Source: Pseudomonas tohonis
GTDB lineage: Bacteria; Pseudomonadota; Gammaproteobacteria; Pseudomonadales; Pseudomonadaceae
Length of the DNA stretch: 64,000 nt
Reading direction: 5' to 3'
Assembly: GCF_012767755.2 (NCBI RefSeq)
Contig: NZ_AP023189.1
Location: 3,722,001 to 3,786,000, forward strand
Both the position numbers and the translations under genes were made by a program. Under the pieces are notes generated by a model. The model was given only the letters and a program-made list of their open reading frames with translations, had not been told where the DNA came from and searched no databases. Within the stretch, counting starts at the first letter, position 1, and the number at the start of each line of letters is the position of its first letter. Of this stretch, positions 26,010 through 34,642 are shown in pieces.

Positions 26010-26993
26010 TCACCGGCCGCTGCGCAGGGTCTCCGAAGGCAGGCAGCCGTACTGGCGGCGGTAGTGGGTGGCGAAGTGGCCGAAGCTGCTGACGCCGTGG
26101 CGCAGGAGGATGTCGGTGACGCTGTCGCCGGCACCCGCCCGCTGCAAGGCCTCGTGCACCCGCGCCAGCCGCCGGCTGCGCACGTAGTCGGTGGGCGACT
26201 GCTGGAGGAAGTGGGCGAAGCCGTTCTGCAAGGTGCGGATGGAGACGCCGGAGAGCTCGGCCAGGGTGGCCAGGGCGATGGGTTCGTCCAGGTGTTCCTC
26301 GATGTAGTCGCGGGCCCGGCGCACGTGCACCGGCATCGGCTGGCGACGGTCCTCGCAGAGGGCCGCGGAGTAGTTGTGCGGCAACTGCGTCAGCAGCACC
26401 GAAAGCAGGTAGTCCGAGAGGCCGCTGCCCAGGGTCGGAGCCAGGTCCGCGGCCATCGGCCCCTGGTGCAGGCGGCAGATGTAGTCCAGCGTCTCGCGCA
26501 CCGCCGCCATACCCGGGTGCCCCGGCGCCACCTGGATATCGAACAGCAGCGGCTGCTTCAGCGGCCGCTCCAGCAAGCGCTGCAGCTGGCGCTCCAGGGC
26601 ATCGCGCTCGACCCGCAGGATGAGGTTGCGGCAGTCCTCGTCGATGCGGATCAGGCTGCGCTCGGAGGGCGAGGAGACGGTCAGGCTGCCACGCTGCATC
26701 GCCGCGCTCTGGCGGCCCAGGGTGAGGGTGCCGGAGCCCTGCAGGGTGACGCGCACCAGGTAGTAGCTGGCGATGTCGCCGGCATCGATCTCCACCCGTG
26801 CGCCGTAGTGCAGGTCGAACAGCGCGGAGCTGCCGAAGAACACGCCGTAGAGCGCCGAATTCGGAGCCTCGCTGCGCTGCATGTGCATCCGGTGCGGCCA
26901 CAGGTAGTGGCTGACCTTGTCACGGATCTCGCCGATCCCGGCGGTCGGGTTCAACAGGCGGTGTCGCTGGAGAAGGGATGCGTCGTCGAGCAT
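26010..26993 (-). CDS. AraC-family transcriptional regulator
   Basis: A 327-residue regulator with an N-terminal cupin-like sensor part (LHYGARVEIDAGDIASYYLVRVTLQGSGTLTLG) and C-terminal double helix-turn-helix (IALATLAELSGVSIRTLQNGFAHFLQQ; DILLRHGVSSFGHFATHYRRQYG). The layout resembles activators of anthranilate, benzoate or toluate dioxygenases (AntR/XylS type). I chose the ATG at 26993 (MLDDASLLQRHRLL); an in-frame start at 27143 would add an unlikely basic leader. It faces away from the MFS gene and ends near the chemoreceptor gene. Likely targets are the importer, MFS or iac promoters. Confidence 0.9.
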   Translation of the reverse strand: MLDDASLLQRHRLLNPTAGIGEIRDKVSHYLWPHRMHMQRSEAPNSALYGVFFGSSALFDLHYGARVEIDAGDIASYYLVRVTLQGSGTLTLGRQSAAMQRGSLTVSSPSERSLIRIDEDCRNLILRVERDALERQLQRLLERPLKQPLLFDIQVAPGHPGMAAVRETLDYICRLHQGPMAADLAPTLGSGLSDYLLSVLLTQLPHNYSAALCEDRRQPMPVHVRRARDYIEEHLDEPIALATLAELSGVSIRTLQNGFAHFLQQSPTDYVRSRRLARVHEALQRAGAGDSVTDILLRHGVSSFGHFATHYRRQYGCLPSETLRSGR

Positions 26994-27045
26994 GCTGGTG
27001 GCCCCGCTGTCGCTGCGGCGCGCCCACTGCAGGCGCCGCGAAATG

Positions 27046-27111
27046 GTGGAAATGGAAAGCAATTTCCACGCCACGCAAAGCAAATCTGCGCAGCCGGAAC
27101 AGCGGCTGCGC
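27046..27111. promoter_or_regulatory. Inverted repeat and stem-loop between the AraC and MFS genes
   Basis: The 323-bp gap 26994-27316 has no gene. GTGGAAAT (27046-27053) and ATTTCCAC (27062-27069) form a perfect inverted repeat with an 8-bp spacer, a plausible operator. A second perfect 9-bp stem, GCGCAGCCG / CGGCTGCGC, follows at 27088-27111. Either may control the leftward AraC gene or the rightward MFS gene. Confidence 0.5.
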
Positions 27112-27316
27112 CTGGGGCATAGAGGCCGGGGGAACAAGCGCATAAAAAGACGGGACGGGGCTCCGCGACGACGGGTTCCGCGACTTGGCGATGCATGAAA
27201 ACAAGAAAGGGCGCACCCGGGCGAGGCGCATCGGTAACGCAGGCGTCACCGATCTACCCCCACCCATTCGACGCTGCCGCAGACCTCATCACCACCGCCT
27301 CGAGGGGCCGAACCGA

Positions 27317-28660
27317 ATGACCAGCCAGACACCCACCGACACCACCCGCAAGCGTTACGTCTACGAGTGGTACGTCGTCGCCATCTGCATGGTGGCCTAC
27401 ATCTTCTCCTTCGTTGACCGGCAGATCCTCGCGCTGATGATCGAGCCGATCAAACACGACCTGCAGCTCTCCGACACCCAGTTCAGCCTGCTCCACGGGC
27501 TGGCCTTCTCGCTGTTCTACGCCTTCATGGGCATGCCCATCGCGCTGCTCGCCGACCGCTTCTCGCGGCCCCGGATCATCGCCATCGGCGTCGCCTTCTG
27601 GAGCCTCGCCACCGCCGTCTGCGGGCTGAGCAGGAACTTCACCCAGATGTTCCTCGCGCGCATCGGCGTCGGCATCGGCGAGGCAGCGCTGTCGCCGGCC
27701 ACCTATTCGATGCTCAGCGACATGTTCCCGCGCGAGAAGCTCGGCCGCGCCGTGGCCATCTACTCCATCGGCTCCTTCATCGGCGGTGGCGTGGCCTTCC
27801 TCATCGGCGGCTACGTGATCGACCTGCTGAAGAACCTCGACAGCGTGACCGTGCCGCTGCTGGGCAGCATGCGCCCGTGGCAGGTGACCTTCTTCCTGGT
27901 CGGCCTGCCGGGGCTGCTGGTCGCCCTGCTGATCGCCACCACCGTGCGCGACCCGGCGCGCAAGGGCCTCAAGCTCGATGCCAACGGCCAGGTGCACAAG
28001 CCCAGCCTGGGCCAGGCCTTCGCCTTCCTCGGCCACCACCGGCAGACCTTCACCTGCCACTACCTGGGCTTCTCCTTCTACGCCATGACGCTGTTCTGCA
28101 TGCTCAGCTGGACCCCGGCCTTCTACATGCGCAACTTCGGCCTGGCGCCGAGCCAGGCCGGCTACATCCTCGGGCTGATCGTGCTGCTGGCCAACACCGG
28201 CGGCGTGCTCTGCGGCGGCTGGCTGATCGACTGGCTGGCCAGGCGCGGCCATGCCGACGCGCCGATACGCGCCGGTGTGATCGGCGCCATCGGCATGGCG
28301 GTGCCCGCGGTGGCCTTCACCCAGGTGGGCGAGCTGTGGCTGTCGCTCGCGCTGCTGGTGCCGGCGATGTTCTTCGCCTCCTTCCCCATGCCCGCCTCCA
28401 CCGCGGCCATGCAGATCCTCCCGCCCAACCAGATGCGCGCCCAGGTCTCGGCGCTGTTCCTGCTCATCTCCAACCTCATCGGCCTGGGCCTGGGCACCAC
28501 CCTGGTGGCGCTGCTCACCGACCGCCTGTTCCAGTCGCCGGCGCTGGTCGGCCACTCGGTCTCCCTGCTCAACCTGGCTGCCGTGGTGCTGACCCTGGCC
28601 CTGCTGGGCAAGGGCTGCGGGCACTTCCGCCGCAGCCTCGCGCGCGAAGGGATCGCCTGA
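27317..28660 (+). CDS. Major facilitator superfamily transporter
   Basis: A 447-residue MFS protein with twelve predicted membrane segments. The first loop signature (GMPIALLADRFSRPRIIAIGV) and an acidic-arginine pair in helix 1 (FSFVDRQILALMIEPI) are typical of Spinster-like and aromatic-acid/sugar-acid carriers. A long cytoplasmic loop sits between helices 6 and 7. Lying between the AraC regulator and iacR, it is a good candidate for auxin or intermediate uptake or efflux, a second route beside the ABC importer. The ATG at 27317 lacks a strong ribosome site; a longer frame upstream has no transporter similarity. Confidence 0.88.
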   Translation: MTSQTPTDTTRKRYVYEWYVVAICMVAYIFSFVDRQILALMIEPIKHDLQLSDTQFSLLHGLAFSLFYAFMGMPIALLADRFSRPRIIAIGVAFWSLATAVCGLSRNFTQMFLARIGVGIGEAALSPATYSMLSDMFPREKLGRAVAIYSIGSFIGGGVAFLIGGYVIDLLKNLDSVTVPLLGSMRPWQVTFFLVGLPGLLVALLIATTVRDPARKGLKLDANGQVHKPSLGQAFAFLGHHRQTFTCHYLGFSFYAMTLFCMLSWTPAFYMRNFGLAPSQAGYILGLIVLLANTGGVLCGGWLIDWLARRGHADAPIRAGVIGAIGMAVPAVAFTQVGELWLSLALLVPAMFFASFPMPASTAAMQILPPNQMRAQVSALFLLISNLIGLGLGTTLVALLTDRLFQSPALVGHSVSLLNLAAVVLTLALLGKGCGHFRRSLAREGIA

Positions 28661-28674
28661 CGCCCCACCTCTCC

Positions 28675-28700
28675 CTCGCGGCGGCGCAGCCCGCCGCGAG
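28675..28700 (+). terminator. Strong hairpin after the MFS gene, no U-run
   Basis: CTCGCGGCGG and CCGCCGCGAG pair perfectly around 6 bases, 15 bp after the MFS stop. The absence of a T-run means it may need Rho or only stabilise the message. Confidence 0.4.
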
Positions 28701-28753
28701 CCCGCCGCCAACGCCCCGCCGAACCTGACCTGCATCAAGGCAATGGCGAGCGC

Positions 28754-28785
28754 CTGTCGACAGCCCGCGTGCAACCCCCTATAAA
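28754..28785 (+). promoter_or_regulatory. Candidate promoter/operator of iacR
   Basis: A TATAAA element (28780-28785) 35 bp before the iacR ATG could be a -10 box. The perfect palindrome CTGTCGACAG (28754-28763) upstream overlaps the expected -35 position and could be a self-regulatory site for a MarR dimer. Both are pattern-based. Confidence 0.4.
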
Positions 28786-28820
28786 TCACCCCCACCCACC
28801 CGCAGCAGCACGCAGTCACC

Positions 28821-29297
28821 ATGACCACCCCGAAAAAACGCCAGAGCCGCTACAACCCCGCCAGCGACAACTTCCGCAAGGAAGACTTCCCCTTCTACTG
28901 GCTGGCACGGGTGCATGGCCGCTACTCCATGGCCATGGAGAAGGCGCTGAAGAAGATCGACATGGACATCCCGCGCTGGCGCATCCTGTTCATCCTCAAG
29001 GAGAACGGCGAGTCGAGCATCTCGGAAATCTCCGAGCACGCCATCGCCAAGCTCTCCACCGTCACCAAGATCGTCTACCGCATGAAGGCCGACGGCCTGG
29101 TGGACACCAACCCCTGCAGCAACGACGGCCGCGTCACCCAGGTGTCCATCACCGAGGCCGGCCGCCGCACCGCCGAACAGATCCAGGTCACCACCGCGCA
29201 CATCTTCACCAACAGCTTCAAGGGCCTCAGCGAAGCGCAGATCACCAAGCTCAACGGCACGCTGGAGAAGATCTTCAACAACCTGCCGGAGGATTGA
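28821..29297 (+). CDS. iacR: MarR-family regulator of auxin degradation
   Basis: A 158-residue MarR protein. The start (NFRKEDFPFYWLARVHGRYSMAMEKALKKIDMDIPRWRILFILKENGESSISEIS) and the winged helix (AKLSTVTKIVYRMKADGLVDTNP, then DGRVTQVSITEAG) match what is known of IacR, which represses iac genes and is released by indole-3-acetate. In this window it is 12 kb from the iac operon it should control, beyond the transport genes, which suggests the whole 9-29 kb span is one regulon. Confidence 0.85.
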   Translation: MTTPKKRQSRYNPASDNFRKEDFPFYWLARVHGRYSMAMEKALKKIDMDIPRWRILFILKENGESSISEISEHAIAKLSTVTKIVYRMKADGLVDTNPCSNDGRVTQVSITEAGRRTAEQIQVTTAHIFTNSFKGLSEAQITKLNGTLEKIFNNLPED

Positions 29298-29489
29298 GAC
29301 CCGCGCGCCCTTCCCGCTCCGGCCGGCGCACCGGGCGCCTCCAGCGCCGGGTCGTGAATCCGTGCAGGCGATTGCCCTGCGAACCGCATCCCAGACACGT
29401 CGGCCTTTCATCCGGACGCCTTTCCAATCACCGATCCGTTGCTAACCTTGCTGCGCATCCGATCAATCGCAGCAAGGAACCGGACTCCG

Positions 29490-30062
29490 ATGAAAAAGCG
29501 CTACACCCTCGACCAGGACGTGATCTGCCACATCTTCAAATCAGGCAAGCACACCAACAATCTGTCCGAGCCCAACGACGGCGCAGGCGGGCATGCGACC
29601 CACGACATCAAGAGCAAAATCACCGAGTACACCATCCTCGCCGTGCCCCAGGCGAAACAGGGCGAGCTGGCAGGCTGGGCGGGCAAGACGCTGTCCGAGC
29701 GCATCCTCTGCCCCTATCCCCACGTCGCCACCTTCAAGATCGGCACCCAGTCGTACAACAGCAAGTCGATGTTCCCCGGCACGGGCACCAAGGCCGAACT
29801 GATCAAGACCATCGAGCGCGCGCTCACCAGCGGCACCTCGGCGCACACCTACAACGGCTCGGCCAAGGTGAACGCGGCCAGTGGCAGAGCCTGGGTCGCC
29901 CCGGCGGACTTCAAGCGGCCGCTGTCGGACATGACGGTGGAGAATGGCGACTACGTCGTCGGTCGCGCCAATGGCCTGCGCATCAAGGGCCAGAAGAAAG
30001 GCGCCGGTGGCGCCGGCCTGACCTCGGCCTTCCCCGACACCACCGGGTTCTACTGGGGCTAA
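29490..30062 (+). CDS. Hypothetical protein, possibly EndoU-like
   Basis: A 190-residue protein without signal peptide or membrane segment. It has two His-containing segments near the N-terminus (CHIFKSG at about 13-19 and GGHATHDIKSK at about 34-44), then KITEYTILAVPQ, a Thr/Lys-rich centre and a C-terminus with basic Gly-rich runs (IKGQKKGAGGAG) ending TTGFYWG. The HIF...GGH arrangement loosely recalls bacterial EndoU nucleases, but I cannot confirm it. AAGGA lies 11 bp before the ATG. It stands alone between iacR and pvdQ and belongs clearly to neither system. Confidence 0.65.
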   Translation: MKKRYTLDQDVICHIFKSGKHTNNLSEPNDGAGGHATHDIKSKITEYTILAVPQAKQGELAGWAGKTLSERILCPYPHVATFKIGTQSYNSKSMFPGTGTKAELIKTIERALTSGTSAHTYNGSAKVNAASGRAWVAPADFKRPLSDMTVENGDYVVGRANGLRIKGQKKGAGGAGLTSAFPDTTGFYWG

Positions 30063-30077
30063 GCCACTCCAAACCCC

Positions 30078-30160
30078 AGGGTGGATCGCGCTTCAGCGGT
30101 CCACCTCCCGCGCCTCCCGGCAACTCCGCCGGTGGAGGTAAAAAGCGACCTCCACCCTAC
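30078..30160. repeat. Palindromic AGGGTGGA...TCCACCCTAC element
   Basis: AGGGTGGATCGCGCTTCAGC..GGTCCACC on the left and GGTGGAGGT...ACCTCCACCCTAC on the right form two hairpins within inverted outer arms, the same architecture as 18701-18785. It fills most of the gap between the convergent hypothetical gene and pvdQ and may act as a bidirectional transcription barrier. Confidence 0.8.
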
Positions 30161-30194
30161 GCCCTGCCAATCACGGCGTTGCAGGGAGCACCGC

Positions 30195-32456
30195 TCACTT
30201 CACCCGCAGCACCTTGCGTTCCAGCTCCGGATCGGCCTCGATCTCGGCGTTGGTGAAGGGCAGCTTCTGCCATTGCTGTCGGGCGAAGAGTTCGGTCTGG
30301 TCGCTGTGGTGCGGCGAGCCGGCTTCGCTGGATTGGGAAAAGGCCAGCAGCCCGCGCGCCTGGGGCCCTTCGCCGTCGAAGGTCACCAGCTGCAGGTAGC
30401 TGGTGCCGCTGACCACTTCCAGGTGGTCGCCCTGCAACTCGCTCTGCATGGCGTTGTAGACGCCGAAATGCCCATCACCACCGGGGATGCCGATGGCGCC
30501 CGCGCGCTGGATGTCGCCCCAGCGGGCCTGTTCGGGGATACCGGCCCTGGCCACTTCCTCGCCCGCCGTGACCAACGCCTGGATCACCTCGCCTCGCGCC
30601 GCCGGGTTCAGCCCGCGCGGGGTGACGGTCGGGCGCTGCGGATCGAAGGGCTCGCGCCAGCCATTCCCGATCCCGGCGAAGGCCTGCATGAAGTGCTGGA
30701 AATGCAGGAAGCCGATGCCGCTTTCGAGGTTGGCCTTGCCATCCCAGGCCGCCAGCGCCTTGCAGGGTGCGGCCAGCCCGGCATTGCCCGCCTCGGTCTT
30801 GCATAACGCCAGCAGTTCGGGCAGCAGGCCGGTGGCCAGCCCCACTTCGTTGTCGGTGACCAGCGCCTGGAGGACATCGGCGCCGAGCGGTGCGTCGCCC
30901 TGCAGGCGGCCCAGGGCGAAGCGCGCACGCGGCGACAGCTCGCGGCCTTCACGGCTGACCAGCGGCGAATAGCCGGTGAGCGGGCTGGCGGGGTTGCTCA
31001 GCCAGGCGCTGTCGTTGGAGTTCTGCACGAAGTCCTCGCGCTGCAGCACCGGCAACTGCGCCGCCGGGGTGATGCCGGGCTGGGCGGCGCCGGCATCGGG
31101 GGTCCATTCGCAGTCGCTGCGGTTGCCCTGCAAGGCAGGCAGGCCTTCGGCGGCCAGCTGCGGGATCACGCATTCGGCCAGTTGCCCGGTCAGCAGGTGC
31201 GGCACTACGGACTGGTTCATGTACAGCGCCTTGCCGCTGGCGTCGGCGGCCAGGGTGTTGACCCAGGGGATGCCCTGGATCTTCGTCACCGCGGCGCGCA
31301 GGGCGTCGACGTCACGCGCCTGGTTGATCGCGTACCACTGCTGCAGCACGCGGGTGTTGCCGAGGTTGGCGTCCTTCAGCGCCCAGGCTTCGCCGGCGGT
31401 CCACTCCAGCTTGCCTGGCCAGACGAGCAACGGGCCGAAGCGCGATTCGTAGAGGTCGTGGCTGCGCACCGAGAGGGTGCCGTCGGCATTGCGCACCTGC
31501 ACCTGCAGGCGGGTCCTGTTCAGCGTCTCGGTGCGGCCGTCGACGCGGTAACGGGTCGGGTCGCCGGGGTCGAGTTCCAGGCGGTAGAGGGTGAAGTGCG
31601 CGGAGGTGTCGACGGTGTGGGTCCAGGCCAGCTGCCGGCCGAAGCCGATGTTGACCACCGGCAGGCCGGGCAACGCCGCCCCCATCACGTCGAGCTTGCC
31701 GGGAATGGTCAGGTGCAGCTGCCAGAAGCGCAGCGCGCCGCTCCAGGGGAAGTGCGGGTTGGCCAGCAGCATGCCGCGTCCGTTGGCACTGCGCTTGCCG
31801 CCCACGGCCACGGCATTGCTGCCGCGCTCCAGGCGGAAACCCTCGGTGCGTGCGGCGGTGTAGCCGGCGTCCAGCCGCGCCTGGCGCACACCGGGCGGGG
31901 CGGCACCGATCAGCGCCTCGGCGAACTGCCCGGCGCCACCTTCCACCAGCAGGCGCCGGGTCAGGCGCAGCAGGTCGTCGGCATCGATGGGGCGCAGCCA
32001 GCCCTCGCCCAGGCAATGGGTGGTGCGCGCGTCGGCTTCCTGCAGGTAGTGGTTGAAGCCGGCGGCGTAGCCGTCCAGCAGCTGGGCCACTTCGCGACTC
32101 TGCGCCTGGCGGAAGGCGGCGACCGAGGCCGGCTGGTTGAGCCAGGCGAAGAAGAAGTCGGACGGCAGGTTGTCGAGGTGGGCGGAAGACTGGCCCTGCT
32201 CGCCGAACCAGCGGGAGCGCTCGCCCCGGGCGGTGACGATCTCCTCGGCCAGCAGGCAGGCGTTGTCGCGGGCATAGGCGTAGCCGATGCCATAGCCGAG
32301 GCCGCGTTCGTCCGCCGCCTGGATGTGCGGGACGCCGTGGGCGGTCCAGCGGATGAGGGTGTCTCGCGGCGTGGCGGCCGGAGCAGCGGCCAGAACGGAA
32401 AAGGCCGGGCACAGCAACAACGCTGCGACACCGGCGGCAAGGCTGCGCATGGGCAT
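30195..32456 (-). CDS. pvdQ: PvdQ, periplasmic acylase (pyoverdine maturation, AHL acylase)
   Basis: A 753-residue N-terminal-nucleophile hydrolase that removes the fatty acyl chain from the pyoverdine precursor in the periplasm; P. aeruginosa PvdQ also cleaves long-chain acyl-homoserine lactones. A signal peptide ends near residue 25. Autoproteolysis is expected at Gly212-Ser213 (LERGSNAVAVG), giving alpha and beta chains. HFPWSGALRFWQLHLTIPG and FVQNSNDSAWLSNP (oxyanion Asn) are present. It follows pvdA by 58 bp in the same leftward operon. Start: ATG 32456 (or 32450); the longer frame to 32885 overlaps pvdA and is not used. Confidence 0.95.
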   Translation of the reverse strand: MPMRSLAAGVAALLLCPAFSVLAAAPAATPRDTLIRWTAHGVPHIQAADERGLGYGIGYAYARDNACLLAEEIVTARGERSRWFGEQGQSSAHLDNLPSDFFFAWLNQPASVAAFRQAQSREVAQLLDGYAAGFNHYLQEADARTTHCLGEGWLRPIDADDLLRLTRRLLVEGGAGQFAEALIGAAPPGVRQARLDAGYTAARTEGFRLERGSNAVAVGGKRSANGRGMLLANPHFPWSGALRFWQLHLTIPGKLDVMGAALPGLPVVNIGFGRQLAWTHTVDTSAHFTLYRLELDPGDPTRYRVDGRTETLNRTRLQVQVRNADGTLSVRSHDLYESRFGPLLVWPGKLEWTAGEAWALKDANLGNTRVLQQWYAINQARDVDALRAAVTKIQGIPWVNTLAADASGKALYMNQSVVPHLLTGQLAECVIPQLAAEGLPALQGNRSDCEWTPDAGAAQPGITPAAQLPVLQREDFVQNSNDSAWLSNPASPLTGYSPLVSREGRELSPRARFALGRLQGDAPLGADVLQALVTDNEVGLATGLLPELLALCKTEAGNAGLAAPCKALAAWDGKANLESGIGFLHFQHFMQAFAGIGNGWREPFDPQRPTVTPRGLNPAARGEVIQALVTAGEEVARAGIPEQARWGDIQRAGAIGIPGGDGHFGVYNAMQSELQGDHLEVVSGTSYLQLVTFDGEGPQARGLLAFSQSSEAGSPHHSDQTELFARQQWQKLPFTNAEIEADPELERKVLRVK

Positions 32457-32514
32457 CGGAAGTACTCGCAAGGGATGGGGAACCGCGCCGGCGGGGCCGG
32501 CGCGGGCGAAGCGG

Positions 32515-33849
32515 TCAGCTGGCGGTGGCGAGGGCCTGCTGGAGGCCGCGCTCGACACGGGCGCCCGGCTCGATGTGGGCGTAGAGCGAGGCGGCGATCT
32601 CGTCGGCGCGGATCGGCAGCACCGACAGCAGGGTGTCGCTGAGCCCGTGGCTGGCCTGGCAGAAGCCCTGCATGTAGACGGCCGCCTGGCAACGCTCGTC
32701 GGTGCGGATGCGGTAGTCGCGGCCCACTTCGAAGTCGCCCATCCACTGCGCCAGGGGCTCCAGCAGGTGGCGATGGGCCTGGCGCTCGTAGCCGGTGGCG
32801 AGCACCACGGCGTCGTAGCGCTGCACGCTCTGCTCGCCGCTGGCGTTGTTGCGCAGCACCAGCTCGATGCCGTCGGCGCCGGCATTGGCGCGCTCCACGG
32901 TGCTGAGGATGTGGAAGGCGTGGCGGCGGATGCCGGAGACCTTCTGGCGGTAGAAGATGCCGTAGATGCGCTCGATCAGGTCGATGTCCACCACCGAGTA
33001 GTTGGTGTTGTGGTACTCGCGGATGAAGCGCTCACGCTCGGCACCGGTCTGGTTGAAGATCAGGTCGGTGAACTCGGGGGAGAACACTTCGTTGACGAAG
33101 GGGCTGTCGTCCGCCGGCTTGAGCGCCGAGCCGCGCAGGATCATGTCCACCTGCACCGAGGGATAGCTGTCGTTGAGGTCGATGAAGGCCTCGGCCGCGC
33201 TCTGCCCACCGCCGATGATGGCGATGCGCATGGGCTTGCCGCCGACGCAGGGTTGCCTGGCGATGCGCTCCAGGTACTGCGAGTGGTGGAAGACCCGGGC
33301 ATCGTCCTTGAGATGGCGGAAGGCCTGGGGAATGCGCGCGGTCCCCCCGGCGCTGACCACCACCGCACGCGTGGCGCGGACATGGGTCTCGCCGCCGGCA
33401 TCGCGGGAGATCACCCGCAGCGCCTCGACGCGCTGGCCCTCCAGCACCGGCTCGATGGCCAGCACCTCCTCGCCGTAGCGGCTCTGCTCCTGGAACTGCC
33501 CGGCCACCCAGCGCAGGTAGTCGTTGAACTCCATGCGGCACGGGTAGAAGGTGCCGAGGTTGATGAAGTCCACCAGGCGGCCGTGCTGGTGCAGGTAGTT
33601 GACGAAGGAATAGGGGCTGGTGGGGTTGCGCAGGGACACCAGGTCCTTGAGGAAGGAAATCTGCAGCTCGCTCTGGGTCACCAGGGTGTTGCCGTGCCAG
33701 CGGTAGTCGGCCTGCTTGTCGAGGAACAGCGCATCCAGCGCACCCTGGTGGCGGGCGCGCTCCTGCAGGGCGATGGCCAGGGCCAGGTTGGAGGGGCCGA
33801 AACCGATGCCGATCAGGTCGTGGAGGGCGGTGTTCAGGGGCTGAGTCAT
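32515..33849 (-). CDS. pvdA: L-ornithine N5-monooxygenase
   Basis: A 444-residue flavin monooxygenase making N5-hydroxyornithine, an iron-binding residue of pyoverdine. FAD motif GIGFGPSNLALA (about residues 14-25), NADPH motif IIGGGQSAAE (about 216-225), substrate segment (EVFSPEFTDLIFN) and C-terminal ATGYERQAH are all present. A PvdS-type promoter box lies 80-103 bp upstream. Presence of pvdA means this pyoverdine should contain a hydroxyornithine-derived residue, although pvdF for its formylation is not in the window. Confidence 0.97.
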   Translation of the reverse strand: MTQPLNTALHDLIGIGFGPSNLALAIALQERARHQGALDALFLDKQADYRWHGNTLVTQSELQISFLKDLVSLRNPTSPYSFVNYLHQHGRLVDFINLGTFYPCRMEFNDYLRWVAGQFQEQSRYGEEVLAIEPVLEGQRVEALRVISRDAGGETHVRATRAVVVSAGGTARIPQAFRHLKDDARVFHHSQYLERIARQPCVGGKPMRIAIIGGGQSAAEAFIDLNDSYPSVQVDMILRGSALKPADDSPFVNEVFSPEFTDLIFNQTGAERERFIREYHNTNYSVVDIDLIERIYGIFYRQKVSGIRRHAFHILSTVERANAGADGIELVLRNNASGEQSVQRYDAVVLATGYERQAHRHLLEPLAQWMGDFEVGRDYRIRTDERCQAAVYMQGFCQASHGLSDTLLSVLPIRADEIAASLYAHIEPGARVERGLQQALATAS

Positions 33850-33928
33850 GTCCAGTGTCCTCTGGAGGCGCCCCGGCGAGGGCGGCAGTCATTCGATGAC
33901 GGCCCCACTGGCCGCCTGTTGACTAGGA

Positions 33929-33952
33929 ACGAGGACAGGGAAATGAAATTTA
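33929..33952 (-). promoter_or_regulatory. PvdS-dependent (iron-starvation) promoter of pvdA-pvdQ
   Basis: Read leftward, TAAAT (33952-33948), 16 bases, CGT (33931-33929). This is the known PvdS box pattern TAAAT-N16/17-CGT. Confidence 0.88.
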
Positions 33953-33971
33953 GCCGGCGTGTCGGCCGGCG

Positions 33972-34457
33972 TCAGGCGCACTCCCACTCGCGCATGCGCA
34001 GGCGGCAGTGCTTCATGGCGTTGACGATGTGCTTCTCCACCTGAGACCGGGAGATTCCCAGGCGCGCGGCGATCTCGTCATGGGAAAGGCCCTCCAGCCT
34101 GCGCAGCAGGAAGGCGTCGCGGCACAACGCCGGCAACTCGTCGAGGGCGCGCTGCAGCAGCCCCAGCCGCTGCCCCTGGGCCAGCGAGCGCAAGGGCGAA
34201 GGCGAGCGGTGTCGCGACTCCTCCTCCTCGTCCAGCACCTCCAGCGGCTCGTTGCGCCGCACGGCGTTGCGGCGGTGTTCGTCGACCACCAGGTTCAGCG
34301 CCGTTCGGTAGAGAAACGCCCGTGGGGATTCGATCCGCTCTTGACTCGCGCGCTCCATCACCCGCAAATACGCGTCATGCGCCACATCCGCGGCCGCCTG
34401 CCGATCCCCGAGCCTGGCGCTGAGGAAACGCACCAGCTCCCGATAGTAGATTTCCAA
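33972..34457 (-). CDS. fpvI: ECF sigma factor FpvI (controls the pyoverdine receptor gene)
   Basis: A 161-residue FecI-type sigma factor with region 2 (RLGDRQAAADVAHDAYLRVM) and region 4 (ALDELPALCRDAFLLRRLEGLSHDEIAARLGISRSQVEKHI). The place between pvdA and divergent fpvR is that of fpvI in P. aeruginosa. The start codon appears to be TTG (34457), four bases after GGGGGAG; no ATG or GTG is available in frame nearby. FpvI normally directs transcription of the receptor fpvA, which is not in this window. Confidence 0.9.
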   Translation of the reverse strand: MEIYYRELVRFLSARLGDRQAAADVAHDAYLRVMERASQERIESPRAFLYRTALNLVVDEHRRNAVRRNEPLEVLDEEEESRHRSPSPLRSLAQGQRLGLLQRALDELPALCRDAFLLRRLEGLSHDEIAARLGISRSQVEKHIVNAMKHCRLRMREWECA

Positions 34458-34540
34458 TTCGCTCCCCCGGCGCCGACCGCAAGCGGCGCTTACACTTGAG
34501 CTGGATCAAACCTCACCCACAGGGTGATGCTGGCAGTCTG

Positions 34541-34570
34541 AAATTATTAAATTTATAATAATTCTCATCA
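34541..34570. promoter_or_regulatory. Candidate Fur box between fpvI and fpvR
   Basis: An AT-rich, near-palindromic stretch (AAATTATTAAATTTATAATA followed by ATTCTCATCA) resembles Pseudomonas Fur boxes, which are built from NATWAT-type hexamers and commonly end in ATTCTCAT. It lies about 85-115 bp before fpvI and 73-103 bp before fpvR, so iron-loaded Fur could silence both. Confidence 0.6.
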
Positions 34571-34642
34571 AGATTCATGTCTCAGTGCGCCGCGTCAACG
34601 TGTGAAGCAACCACTCGAATTCAGGCAGAACCGGTAATCCTG

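Noticed and set aside
30195..32885. Longer pvdQ starting at 32885
   Set aside because: The extra residues overlap pvdA out of frame and precede the signal peptide; a secreted acylase must start at 32456 or 32450.
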